Positions 17,255 through 25,569 of a stretch of DNA of 64,000 nucleotides are shown here, in pieces. A program made the position numbers and the translations under genes. Position 1 is the first letter of the stretch. Each line of letters begins with the position of its first letter. The notes below the pieces were generated by a model, which ran no database searches, was not told the origin of the DNA, and saw only the letters and a list, made by a program, of their open reading frames with translations. Origin of the DNA: Mycolicibacterium vinylchloridicum (GTDB taxonomy: Bacteria; Actinomycetota; Actinomycetes; Mycobacteriales; Mycobacteriaceae); assembly GCF_013404075.1 (NCBI RefSeq), contig NZ_JACBJQ010000018.1, positions 1 to 64,000 on the forward strand, read 5' to 3'.

Positions 17255-18334
17255 CTAGGGGTAGGACAGCAGGACCATGACGCGCCCGCCTGGCGGTGGT
17301 GCGGCGAAATCATCCGGGTCGAACCCGTAGTACGTGCGTTGGTCGTCGGTGATCTGGTCGATCACCTTGCCGGTGGCGTGCAGCCGGCCGTCGCCGGCGT
17401 CTTTCATGACGCCACGGAAGTCGGGCACCGACATCGATTCCGCGAGCAACAGCGCCTGCCCACCGCCGTCGAGGTCGACCAGAATGCCGGCACCCGCGTA
17501 GTTGTTGCCGCCACGTCCCGTCCCGCGCGGCGCCCAATACACGGGTTCCGACGCCGTCCGACCTTCCACCCGCCGATAGTCGCCGACGTGAGTTTCGGCG
17601 TCCGCGACGGTGACCTCGGGCAGGTGCGCGATCGTCCGCTTTTCGGCCAGCCACATCCAGCCCAGCGGGATGCAGACGATGCCGTACATCAGCACCATCA
17701 GCATCAGCACCGGCTTCCAGGCGATCTCCCAGGACAGCCGCCGCGGTGACACCGGCAACCCGGACAGCTGATCGTCGAGTTCTTTGCGGCCGAATCTGAA
17801 GACGTACCAAGCCAATACCCGCGCGCACGCCATGCAGCCGAGGATGATCAGCCCGACGATCCCGGTGACGCGCCAGTAGAACGTACTGTCGCCCTGGTTG
17901 GCGGTGGCGGCGACCATGACCGCCGGAATAGGAGCGGTCAGCAGAAGCAGCAGGGCGTAGGACGGGTGGCTGCTCAGGTAGACGTAGTTGACCCGAGCCT
18001 GATTGTTGGCCGCATACAGGGTGAAATCACCGATGTCGGCGCGGACCACAGGCGCCCAAGAGCCTTGCACGACACGTGGTTTGACCAGTGAGCGCACGAA
18101 GAAGAACCCGGCGATCAGCGCGACCACGAGCGCGCCCCAGAAGGTGCCCGGCATCGACTCCCCTGTGCCCGGCACCCCGAACGCGCCGTGGATGTCGATG
18201 GCCTTGCCGATGAAGAAGGCCAGCGGCAGTGCGAAAAACAGTTCCACCAACCAGATCTGGATGAGCTGCGGAATCCGTGAGCCGATCCGGTCGAACGCCA
18301 GCACCCGTTGCCAAATGAAGCGAAGCACCGCCAC
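17255..18334 (-). CDS. Polytopic membrane protein with C-terminal soluble domain
   Basis: The function is unknown. The 359-residue product has about six hydrophobic segments: two near residues 25-85, two near 120-170, and two near 205-235. A soluble domain follows (residues about 240-359) that begins EVTVADAETHVGDYRRVEGR and includes a Gly-rich loop. The last part resembles the small beta domains of GIDE/NfeD-like proteins, but I would not assign it. The start is GTG at 18334, 11 bases after the P450 stop, so it lies in the mutT2-cyp142 transcript. Confidence 0.65.
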   Translation of the reverse strand: MAVLRFIWQRVLAFDRIGSRIPQLIQIWLVELFFALPLAFFIGKAIDIHGAFGVPGTGESMPGTFWGALVVALIAGFFFVRSLVKPRVVQGSWAPVVRADIGDFTLYAANNQARVNYVYLSSHPSYALLLLLTAPIPAVMVAATANQGDSTFYWRVTGIVGLIILGCMACARVLAWYVFRFGRKELDDQLSGLPVSPRRLSWEIAWKPVLMLMVLMYGIVCIPLGWMWLAEKRTIAHLPEVTVADAETHVGDYRRVEGRTASEPVYWAPRGTGRGGNNYAGAGILVDLDGGGQALLLAESMSVPDFRGVMKDAGDGRLHATGKVIDQITDDQRTYYGFDPDDFAAPPPGGRVMVLLSYP

Positions 18335-18345
18335 GGCAAGAACCC

Positions 18346-19560
18346 TCAGCGCGAAATCGGTGCGGTCGGGGTGAATTCGACGGGCATGGCTTCCAGCCCG
18401 CTGACGAAGTTGGCGGGCCGCAGCGGCAGCTCGACACCCTCGGCAAGCCGCAGATCCGGCATTCGCGCCAGCACCCGCCGGGTCATGACCGTCAGCTCCA
18501 GGCGGGCCAGTTGATTGCCCAGGCAGAAGTGCGTGCCGAACCCGAAGCTGACGTGGTTGTTGGGGGCGCGGTCGATGCGGAACACATCAGGATCGTCGAA
18601 GACCGTCTCGTCGAAGTTCGCCGATTCGAACAGCAGCAGCATCTTCTCGCCGGCGCGCAGCGCGGTGCCGTGAAAGTCGGTGTCGGCGGTCAGGGTTCGG
18701 CACATGTTCTTGATCGGCGAGGTCCAGCGCAGCATCTCCTCGACCGCGCCGGGCAGCAACTCGGGATCATCGCGTAGAGCCTGCCACTGATCGGGATGCC
18801 TGCTCAGTTCGGCGGTCCCGCCCGACAGCGTGTGGCGGGTGGTCTCGTCGCCGCCGATGAGGATCAGCAGTGTCTCGGCGAGGATCTGCTCATCGGTGAG
18901 CCGCTGGCCGTCGACCTCGGCGGCGATCAGGACGCTGACGAGATCGTCGGCAGGCTCCCGGCGGCGGGACTCGACGAAGGCGCCCATGAACTCGTTGTAG
19001 GCGGTCAGCGCGTTGGCCGCCGTCATAAGCGATTCCTCGGAGGCCACCGAGCTCAGCGCCACCACCATGTCGTCGGACCAGGACAGCAGGGTGGCGCGGT
19101 CTTCTGGTGCCACGCCGAGCATGTCGCCGATGACGGCCATCGGCAGCGGTGCGGCCAGGTCGCGGACGAAGTCGCACTCGCCACGCTCGCACACCGCATC
19201 GATCAGCGTATCGCACAGATTCTCAATGGAATTCGCCTTGTCCCCGACCCGCTTGCGGGTAAAGCCCGCGTTGACCAGCTTGCGCCGCAGCAGGTGCGCG
19301 GGATCGTCCATGTCGATCATGTGCGGCAGCGGCGGGGTGGTCGGGCGGATACCGCCGGCGTTGGAGAACAGCTCGGGGGCGCGCTCGGCGTCGATCACCG
19401 CCCGGTAGGTGGCGGCGGCCGCCAGGCCGTTGCGGTCCCGGAAGACCGGCTGATGTTCGCGCATCCAGCGGTAGGCATCACGCGCCTGCATGCTGGCGTA
19501 GAACCGGCCGTCCATCAGATCGACGCCGGCGGTGACGTCCGTGAGCACGCCCCAGATCAT
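18346..19560 (-). CDS. Cytochrome P450, CYP142-like
   Basis: This 404-residue P450 has the oxygen-activation helix motif GGDETTR, the K-helix ExxR in EEMLRW, and the haem loop FGFGTHFCLG with Cys346. Stretches such as NAGGIRP, MIDMDDPAHLLRRKLVNAGFTRKR and LRPANFVSGLE agree closely with remembered CYP142A1, which oxidises C26 of cholesterol and cholestenone. CYP142 normally lies in the KstR-controlled cholesterol cluster. Here it lies just behind mutT2 with no KstR site seen. ATG at 19560 or GTG at 19548 may be the start. Confidence 0.88.
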   Translation of the reverse strand: MIWGVLTDVTAGVDLMDGRFYASMQARDAYRWMREHQPVFRDRNGLAAAATYRAVIDAERAPELFSNAGGIRPTTPPLPHMIDMDDPAHLLRRKLVNAGFTRKRVGDKANSIENLCDTLIDAVCERGECDFVRDLAAPLPMAVIGDMLGVAPEDRATLLSWSDDMVVALSSVASEESLMTAANALTAYNEFMGAFVESRRREPADDLVSVLIAAEVDGQRLTDEQILAETLLILIGGDETTRHTLSGGTAELSRHPDQWQALRDDPELLPGAVEEMLRWTSPIKNMCRTLTADTDFHGTALRAGEKMLLLFESANFDETVFDDPDVFRIDRAPNNHVSFGFGTHFCLGNQLARLELTVMTRRVLARMPDLRLAEGVELPLRPANFVSGLEAMPVEFTPTAPISR

Positions 19561-19572
19561 AGGGCGACGGGC

Positions 19573-19959
19573 TCACGCCCCAAGGCGTTTCGAGAGCTCC
19601 GGCAGCCAGGCCCGGTCCGCGGGAACCCAGTCGAGTGCGTCCAGCTCCCTCGCGTCGACCCATCGCAGCGCGCGGTGGTCGTGCGGGTGCAGGGCCCCGC
19701 CGGTACGGGTGACGAGATAGGCGCGCAGGATCAGCGACTCCGAAATGGCCACGTCGGCGCCGAGCCGCTCACCGACCACGACGTCGACCCCGAGTTCCTC
19801 GCGCAGCTCCCGCACCAGCGCGTCGGCCTCGGTCTCGCCTGGGGATACCTTGCCGCCGGGCAGCTCCCACAACCCGGCGAGTTCCGGCGGACGCCGGCGC
19901 TGTGCCACCAGAACCGTCGCGCCGGAGATCAAGGCTCCGGCGACGACGATCTGGGACAC
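19573..19959 (-). CDS. mutT2: Nudix hydrolase MutT2
   Basis: This 128-residue protein contains the full Nudix box (GGKVSPGETEADALVREL followed by REELG). MutT2 of mycobacteria hydrolyses dCTP and 5-methyl-dCTP and, more weakly, 8-oxo-dGTP. The start is GTG at 19959. It lies 10 bases after the stop of the large PGRS gene on the same strand and 12 bases before the P450. The identification agrees with its position near phhB-pimE (Rv1159-Rv1160 order). Confidence 0.9.
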   Translation of the reverse strand: MSQIVVAGALISGATVLVAQRRRPPELAGLWELPGGKVSPGETEADALVRELREELGVDVVVGERLGADVAISESLILRAYLVTRTGGALHPHDHRALRWVDARELDALDWVPADRAWLPELSKRLGA

Positions 19960-19969
19960 GCCAATGAGC

Positions 19970-22900
19970 TTATGTCGTGGCGGGATTCGCCTTCACGATG
20001 GTCAGCTCGTAATCGTTGCTCTGCCACCCGTTGAGGAAGGCACCGATCGGGACGGCCATGTCCTGGCCGTATCCCGGCCCGCTGTCGTTGAAGTACACCG
20101 TGCCGTTCACCAGATCGACGGCGATCACCACCGCTTCGTGGTTGGCGCGGGTGTAATTCGGGGTCGCCGACGTCCGGTAGTCCGGCTGGGTGCTCCAGAC
20201 CGAGTCGGTGTTGATGGTGACCATCGTCGCGTTGCCCGCGGCCAGCGCGGCTTCCAGGTCACTCAGCGCGATCTGAGCGTCGGCAGAGGTGGCACCGGTG
20301 ATCCTGTTACCCGCCTCGTCGTAGACGCCGTACCGCTTGGTCGTCGCCGTGACATTCCAATCGGGGTTGGTGTTCATCAGCTGGACCGCGTCTTTGACCG
20401 CCACCCCGTTGGCGATGTCCTCGTCGAGGTACATCCGCCGGCCCGGGTAGACGACGCTGGCCGTGGTCTTGGCCAGATTCACCATCGTCGTCTCGTCGGG
20501 CTTGTTCCCGGTGACCTGGCCGACCGCCATCGCCGTCGCCATCAGGGTGCAGTTCGAGTAGCTCTGTTTGACCCAGTAGACGGAGTTGTCGCGGTCGCCG
20601 TAGTAGCCCGTACCGGGCACCGAAACCACGATCTCGCGCTCGACCGTGTCCGGCTTGGCCACACCCAGCCGGACCGCGATGGTGTGCAGAGCATGCTGCA
20701 GCATGCCAAGCGCGCCAGGCAGATCGGCCGCGGTTCCGTTGTCGACCCTGATCGTGAAACGGTCGGTGATGCCGGGGGTGACCAGCTCCGCGTTCGGCGT
20801 GTATCGGTATGTGCCCGTTGCACTGTCGTAGGTCACCGTGCCGTGAGTGGGCTGCTTGCTCACCCCGTAGGTGACCGGGTAGCCGTTGTTGCTCACCCCG
20901 TTGGCGTCTACCCGGATCGTCTTGCCGGAGCCCGACGGCAGGTACCAGGTCGGTGACAGCGTGGGCGTCCGGTTGAAGAAGATGTAGCTCAGCTGGCGGG
21001 ACAGGTCGCTCCACATCGACGCCCACGTCTGCGTCGGTGTGGCCGCCGCCGTCGCGCGGGCCGTGGGCGTGACCGATCGCAGTGCGGTGGCCTGTTCGGC
21101 CGCAGCCGCGGCCGGTGCACCCGGATCACCATTGGTTCCGGCAACCCCGTTGATGCCACCCTTCCCGCCGGTGCCGCCGTAGGCGGTGCCGCCCCAGCCG
21201 CCGCTCGCGCCGGACCCGGCCGCGCCGCCGTCACCGCCGCCCTGGCCACCGTTGCCGCCATTGCCGCCGTTGCCGCCGATGGCGCCCTTGCCGCCGTTGA
21301 ATCCGTAGCCGCCCGACCCGGCCGCCCCGGCCCATCCGCCGTCACCGCCGTCGCCGCCTCCGGTTCCGCCCTGGCCACCGTTGCCGCCGTACCCGCCGTT
21401 GCCGCCGCCACCGCCTGTTCCGCTTCCGGTGCCGGCCCCGCCACCCTGACCGCCGGCACCGCCGTTGCCGCCGCGGCCGCCTGCCGCGTTCGCGCCGCCG
21501 GCACCGCCGTCGCCACCATTGCCGCCGTAGCCGCCAAGGCCGCCATTGCCATTGGGATCGGTTGTGTAGCCGCCGAACGAGCCGACGCCGCCGTTGCCGC
21601 CGCGGCCGCCCGCGCCGCTGCGACCGCCGGTGCCATTCGCCGAAATGACGAACAGGTAGCGGCCGGCTCCCCCGGCACCGCCGTTGGCACCGCCGGCACC
21701 GCCGAACCCGCCGTCGCCGCCGTTGCCGCCGGGCGCGCCGTCTCCTTCGGCGACGGTGCCGGGCCATCTCGCGTTGCCGCCCTGGCCGCCCTGGCCCCCC
21801 TGGCCGCCGATTCCGCCGTTGCCGCCGCTGCCGAAGACGAAACTCCCGTTTCCGCCGTCGCCGCCCTTGCCGCCCGGTCCGCCGTCACCGCCCGTGCCGC
21901 CGTCGACGTTGGGGCCGACGACCGGGCTCGTGCCGGGCACCCCGGTCTGTCCGGTACCGCCGTCGCCGCCGTAACCGCCGCTACCGAAGACCGACAGCAG
22001 ACCGACGTTGCCGCCGGCACCGCCGTCACCTCCGCCGAAGCCGCCGGCACCACCCGCGCCGCCGTTGCCCGACCAGAGTCCGCCGGTGCCGCCGTGGCCG
22101 CCGTCGCCGCCGTGGTCACCGGTGGCGCCGTAGTAGGGGCTGGTTCCACCGGCACCACCCGCGCCACCGTTGGCGAAGATCGACAACAGTCCCCCGCTGC
22201 CGCCGTCGCCGCCCTTGCCGCCGTTGGTGGATGCACCGCCTGCGCCACCGGTTCCGGCGAAGCCCCACACCGACACCAATCCGGTGTTGCCGCCGTGGCC
22301 GCCGTCGCCGCCGGTGGCACCGATCGGAATCGCGTTCCCGCCGGCGCCCCCCGCGCCGCCGTTGCCGAAGTAAAGGCCGCCGGTTCCGCCGTTACCGCCT
22401 TGCCCGCCAGTGCTGTTGACCTCGGCCTCGCCGGCGAGCACCCCGCCAGCGCCGCCCTTGCCGCCGTTGCCGAACATGCCGGCCGATCCGCCGTTGCCGC
22501 CCTTGGTGCCCTGCGCGAATGCCTCACCGCCGGCGCCGCCTGCGCCGCCGTTGCCGGCGATCAGACCGCCGGTTCCGCCCTTGCCGCCGGTGCCTGCCTC
22601 CACGCCTGCCCCGCCGGCACCGCCGTTGCCGAACCAGCCGGCCGCGCCACCGTTGCCGCCGTTGAACCCGGCACCGCCGTCGCCGAAGAATCCGCCGTTG
22701 CCGCCCTTGCACGCGTTCACGCCGGTGCAGGTGTCGGACGTCCACGAGTAGCCATTGCCGGCGATGAGGCCGGCGTTGGGATGCGCGGCGGTCCCGTTAC
22801 TGAAGAAGATGCTGACGACCTCGTCGGGCGTCGGCATCGCCGGAACCGCTGCCGCCCTGGGCAACGTCACGCGCGCTGCCGCCGACGTGGGCTTCGACGA

Positions 22901-23146
22901 CTTCGGCGCGGCCTTTGGCGTGGAGCGCACGGTCGGCCGATGCTGGCCGGTGGACTTGGTACTGCTGCTGGATGTGCTCGGGCCTTTCGCGCCCTCCGAG
23001 CCGCCCGCGTCGGCCGATGCCGTCGCGGGCATCGAGGCCAGCGCGGCACCGATGCCGATGGCTACCGCCGACGCGCCGAGCCAACCGCCGAACTCGACGG
23101 GAAGCGCCCTGATTCGGGTGATCGTAGGCATGGCAAAGGAATTCAT
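19970..23146 (-). CDS. Exported PGRS protein with C39-like peptidase domain
   Basis: This 1058-residue protein has a signal sequence (GASAVAIGIGAALASMP then ATASADA) and a Ser/Thr/Lys linker. Residues about 145-675 are tandem GGxGG repeats of the PGRS type. A beta-sandwich segment near 730-805 (THGTVTYDSATGTYRYTPN) follows. The C-terminal domain fits C39-like cysteine peptidases: KQSYSNCTLMA with Cys866, NHEAVV with His1003, and FNDSG with Asn1020/Asp1021. It has no PE domain. ATG at 23146 follows CCGGGGG; the frame is open further upstream. The target and export route are unknown. Confidence 0.82.
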   Translation of the reverse strand: MNSFAMPTITRIRALPVEFGGWLGASAVAIGIGAALASMPATASADAGGSEGAKGPSTSSSSTKSTGQHRPTVRSTPKAAPKSSKPTSAAARVTLPRAAAVPAMPTPDEVVSIFFSNGTAAHPNAGLIAGNGYSWTSDTCTGVNACKGGNGGFFGDGGAGFNGGNGGAAGWFGNGGAGGAGVEAGTGGKGGTGGLIAGNGGAGGAGGEAFAQGTKGGNGGSAGMFGNGGKGGAGGVLAGEAEVNSTGGQGGNGGTGGLYFGNGGAGGAGGNAIPIGATGGDGGHGGNTGLVSVWGFAGTGGAGGASTNGGKGGDGGSGGLLSIFANGGAGGAGGTSPYYGATGDHGGDGGHGGTGGLWSGNGGAGGAGGFGGGDGGAGGNVGLLSVFGSGGYGGDGGTGQTGVPGTSPVVGPNVDGGTGGDGGPGGKGGDGGNGSFVFGSGGNGGIGGQGGQGGQGGNARWPGTVAEGDGAPGGNGGDGGFGGAGGANGGAGGAGRYLFVISANGTGGRSGAGGRGGNGGVGSFGGYTTDPNGNGGLGGYGGNGGDGGAGGANAAGGRGGNGGAGGQGGGAGTGSGTGGGGGNGGYGGNGGQGGTGGGDGGDGGWAGAAGSGGYGFNGGKGAIGGNGGNGGNGGQGGGDGGAAGSGASGGWGGTAYGGTGGKGGINGVAGTNGDPGAPAAAAAEQATALRSVTPTARATAAATPTQTWASMWSDLSRQLSYIFFNRTPTLSPTWYLPSGSGKTIRVDANGVSNNGYPVTYGVSKQPTHGTVTYDSATGTYRYTPNAELVTPGITDRFTIRVDNGTAADLPGALGMLQHALHTIAVRLGVAKPDTVEREIVVSVPGTGYYGDRDNSVYWVKQSYSNCTLMATAMAVGQVTGNKPDETTMVNLAKTTASVVYPGRRMYLDEDIANGVAVKDAVQLMNTNPDWNVTATTKRYGVYDEAGNRITGATSADAQIALSDLEAALAAGNATMVTINTDSVWSTQPDYRTSATPNYTRANHEAVVIAVDLVNGTVYFNDSGPGYGQDMAVPIGAFLNGWQSNDYELTIVKANPATT

Positions 23147-23323
23147 CAGCGCCCCCGGAGTTGATGTGCGAATGTGCCCGGATTCCGTCCCTCTTCTCGA
23201 GACGGGGCCTGTCGAGCAACGCACGCAACGTAGCACCGTTGTGGCAAACACGTCCCGAAATTGAGACAGATGTCCCGGTTTCTCGGCCTTCCCCTCGGGT
23301 GCCGGCAGGAGAAGACTTGTGCC

Positions 23324-23608
23324 ATGCCACTCACCGATGAAGAAATTGATTCCGCCATCAAGGATCTCGACGGCTGGGAGCACGCCGACGGGGCGCTGCG
23401 CCGTTCAGTGAAGTTCCCGACGTTCCTCGACGGCATCGATGCGGTACGCCGGGTCGCCGAACACGCCGAGGACCGCGACCATCATCCCGACATCGATATT
23501 CGCTGGCGGACAGTAACTTTCGCCCTCGTGACACATTCCGAGGGCGGGATCACCGACAAGGACGTGCAGATGGCGTCCGCTATCAACGGGATTGTCGACG
23601 ACCGCTGA
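23324..23608 (+). CDS. Pterin-4a-carbinolamine dehydratase
   Basis: This 94-residue PCD/DCoH-family protein dehydrates 4a-hydroxytetrahydropterin. The family core is clear: the catalytic histidines in EDRDHHPDIDIRW, and the following TFALVTHSEGGIT strand-helix. The ATG at 23324 starts MPLTDEEID; the open frame upstream is not used. The equivalent gene in M. tuberculosis is Rv1159A, likewise opposite pimE. It overlaps the pimE 3' end by 26 bases. Confidence 0.9.
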   Translation: MPLTDEEIDSAIKDLDGWEHADGALRRSVKFPTFLDGIDAVRRVAEHAEDRDHHPDIDIRWRTVTFALVTHSEGGITDKDVQMASAINGIVDDR

Positions 23609-24773
23609 TCGCGATCCAGGCCAGCGTGGCCAGCGTTGCCGCGATGTAGGCCAGGCCCGGCCAGGCCAGATACCACGGCCGGCCGATCTGCCAGATCGTC
23701 GGCTGGGCGAAGCTCAGCAGCCACGGCACCCCGATCAGCGTCAGCACCAGCCAGCCCCACCCCAGCACGCGCGCGCCCGCGCGCGATCGCCACGGGCCGT
23801 GGATGAGCCAAACCATCAACGGCAGCAACCACACCCAGTGATGGGTCCACGAGATCGGCGAGATCAGCAGGCCGAACAGCTGCACCACCAACAGCGAACC
23901 GAGCCGCTCACCGTCCAGCGCACGCCAGGCCAGCAGCGCCAGAACCGCGGTCACCGCGATGCCGGCCAGCACCACCGGCCCGTAGCCGGCGTCGTGGCCG
24001 AGGATGCGGGAGATTGCGCCGCGCCAGGATTGGTTGAACGAGGTTCCGATCGGGCCGACGCGTCCGGCGTCACCGAGCAGGTCGGTGAAGTAGAAGCGGG
24101 CCTGCTGCCCGATCACCGCGACCGACAGCGCGACGGTGCCGAAGAACACCACCGCCGAGAAGATCGCGGCGCCCCAGCGGCGCACACCCAAGAAGTACAG
24201 CCCGGTGACGGCCGGTGTCAGCTTGATCCCGGCGGCCACGCCGACCAGCAGACCTGAGAGCCACCACCGGCTGCTGTAGGCGGCGACCAGGACGGCCAGC
24301 ACCAGGATGACGTTGATCTGGCCGTAGTCGAAGTTGCTGCGCAGCGGTTCGATCCAGATGCCCACCGCGGTCCACAGCATGGCGACGCGGTGACCCTGCC
24401 AGGCCGGCACGCCGAGCAGCCGCTGACTGACCCGGACCACGCCGTAGAGCGCGGCGACGATGCCGAGCTGCCAGCAGAACGCGACCAGTCCGAACGGCAG
24501 GAGGTGCAGCGGGTAGAACACCAGCGCCGCGAACGGCGGATAGGTGAACGGCAGCGGGAAGTCCGGCGTCTGGTCGGCGTAGACGTAGGAGTACAGCGTG
24601 CCGGGGTGGTCCAGCGCGCCCGCACCGCCGAGATAGACGTGAAGGTCGACGAAGTTCGCGCCGTTGGGCACCAGGTAGGTCCACGCGAACCGGGCGGCGA
24701 TGCTGACGACCAGCACCACCGGGGCCAGCCAGGCTGGCCGCGCCGCCGAGGCCACCGGGGCCGCTGTGTCCAC
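23583..24773 (-). CDS. pimE: Polyprenol-phosphate-mannose mannosyltransferase PimE
   Basis: This 396-residue GT-C enzyme (GT87) has about ten transmembrane helices. It adds the alpha-1,2-mannose that turns Ac1PIM4 into Ac1PIM5 on the periplasmic side of the membrane. The first outside loop carries the acidic motif NFVDLHVYLGG expected to hold the catalytic aspartate. The sequences TYPPFAALVFYPLHLLPFG and SPISWTHHWVWLLPL are typical of the family. The start is GTG at 24773. Position next to phhB matches Rv1159. Confidence 0.93.
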   Translation of the reverse strand: MDTAAPVASAARPAWLAPVVLVVSIAARFAWTYLVPNGANFVDLHVYLGGAGALDHPGTLYSYVYADQTPDFPLPFTYPPFAALVFYPLHLLPFGLVAFCWQLGIVAALYGVVRVSQRLLGVPAWQGHRVAMLWTAVGIWIEPLRSNFDYGQINVILVLAVLVAAYSSRWWLSGLLVGVAAGIKLTPAVTGLYFLGVRRWGAAIFSAVVFFGTVALSVAVIGQQARFYFTDLLGDAGRVGPIGTSFNQSWRGAISRILGHDAGYGPVVLAGIAVTAVLALLAWRALDGERLGSLLVVQLFGLLISPISWTHHWVWLLPLMVWLIHGPWRSRAGARVLGWGWLVLTLIGVPWLLSFAQPTIWQIGRPWYLAWPGLAYIAATLATLAWIAISGRRQSR

Positions 24774-24837
24774 CGTGCGACTCTAGCGACGGACGCTGCG
24801 CCGAGGTCGATACCGGTCACCATCGGCCATCACTGCC

Positions 24838-24888
24838 GTAACGGTTGAATAAACACCACACGTGTCACTTGAGTAACTCTAGTAACGG
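24838..24888. promoter_or_regulatory. GTAAC repeats before exported-protein operon
   Basis: GTAAC occurs three times, at 24838, 24873 and 24882. The last two form AGTAACTCT-AGTAACGGA with a 9-base period. The palindrome ACACGTGT lies at 24858-24865. The cluster is 40-90 bases before the gene at 24926 and opposite the pimE start. Tandem repeats of this size are typical of response-regulator sites; the protein is not identifiable. Confidence 0.4.
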
Positions 24889-24925
24889 ACTACCTTCGGG
24901 TTAGACCTGCACTCGAGGGATTGGG

Positions 24926-25540
24926 ATGACCATGCCACGTATATCAAAGCTGTTCGCCGCCAACGCAATTGCGGCTGCCGGGCTATGCTCGGCAGCCCTC
25001 GCGCTGAGCCCGTCCGCTGCCGCTGACCCGGGCGTCTCGCCCGCCGTTCCCGGCGTGCCCGCGCTCAACATGTTGCAGCAATTCGCCACGAACCCGGCCA
25101 GCGCCGCGGCGCTGCTGCAGACCTTCGGAACCGCGCTCAGCGGCGCGTCGGCGCTGACCGGAGCACCGTCGACGCTGCCCGTGTCGCCGATCGGCGGCGC
25201 GCCGGCCACGCTGCCGGTGTCACCGATCGGTGGCGTCCCGGCCGCTCCCGCACCGGTTGCGGCGCCCGCACCGGCCGCCGGCGGCATCGCCGGACCGATC
25301 ATCCCGCTGCTCAACCAGCTCGGGGTGCCCGGCGACCTGGCCAACCTGACGCCGTCGAACGTGCCGTTCCCGGTGAAGATCGGCGACAACCTGGCGGTCG
25401 GCAACCCGGCGCCCATCGCCCCGGTGGCCACCGAGGTGGCCGGCCCGGCCGGTGTGCCGCCGGCCAGCAGCCCGGTCGCACCGACCACACCGGGTGGGGC
25501 TGGCATCGGCCAGCTGCTGCCGCTGTCCGCTCTGCCCTGA
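24926..25540 (+). CDS. Ala/Pro-rich exported protein (Rv1158c type)
   Basis: This 204-residue protein has a clear signal peptide (AIAAAGLCSAALALSPSAAADP) and is otherwise nearly free of charged residues. An internal duplication TLPVSPIGGAPA / TLPVSPIGGVPA occurs near residues 82-103, and a mixed segment follows (LLNQLGVPGDLANLTPSNVPFPVKIGDNL). ATG at 24926 follows GAGGGA. It is followed after 29 bases by a related gene. The order matches Rv1158c-Rv1157c. The function is unknown; it is probably cell-wall associated. Confidence 0.8.
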   Translation: MTMPRISKLFAANAIAAAGLCSAALALSPSAAADPGVSPAVPGVPALNMLQQFATNPASAAALLQTFGTALSGASALTGAPSTLPVSPIGGAPATLPVSPIGGVPAAPAPVAAPAPAAGGIAGPIIPLLNQLGVPGDLANLTPSNVPFPVKIGDNLAVGNPAPIAPVATEVAGPAGVPPASSPVAPTTPGGAGIGQLLPLSALP

Positions 25541-25569
25541 CCAATCACCACCCGATGAGGGAGTTCACC

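Noticed and set aside
21100..22720. Short tandem DNA repeats as a CRISPR array
   Set aside because: The repeats are codons for GGxGG units in frame with a coding gene; there are no unique spacers of equal length and no cas genes.
22094..23164. Ala-rich + strand frames opposite the PGRS gene
   Set aside because: The repeated GCC/GGC codons of PGRS DNA leave all frames open; the proteins are artefacts.
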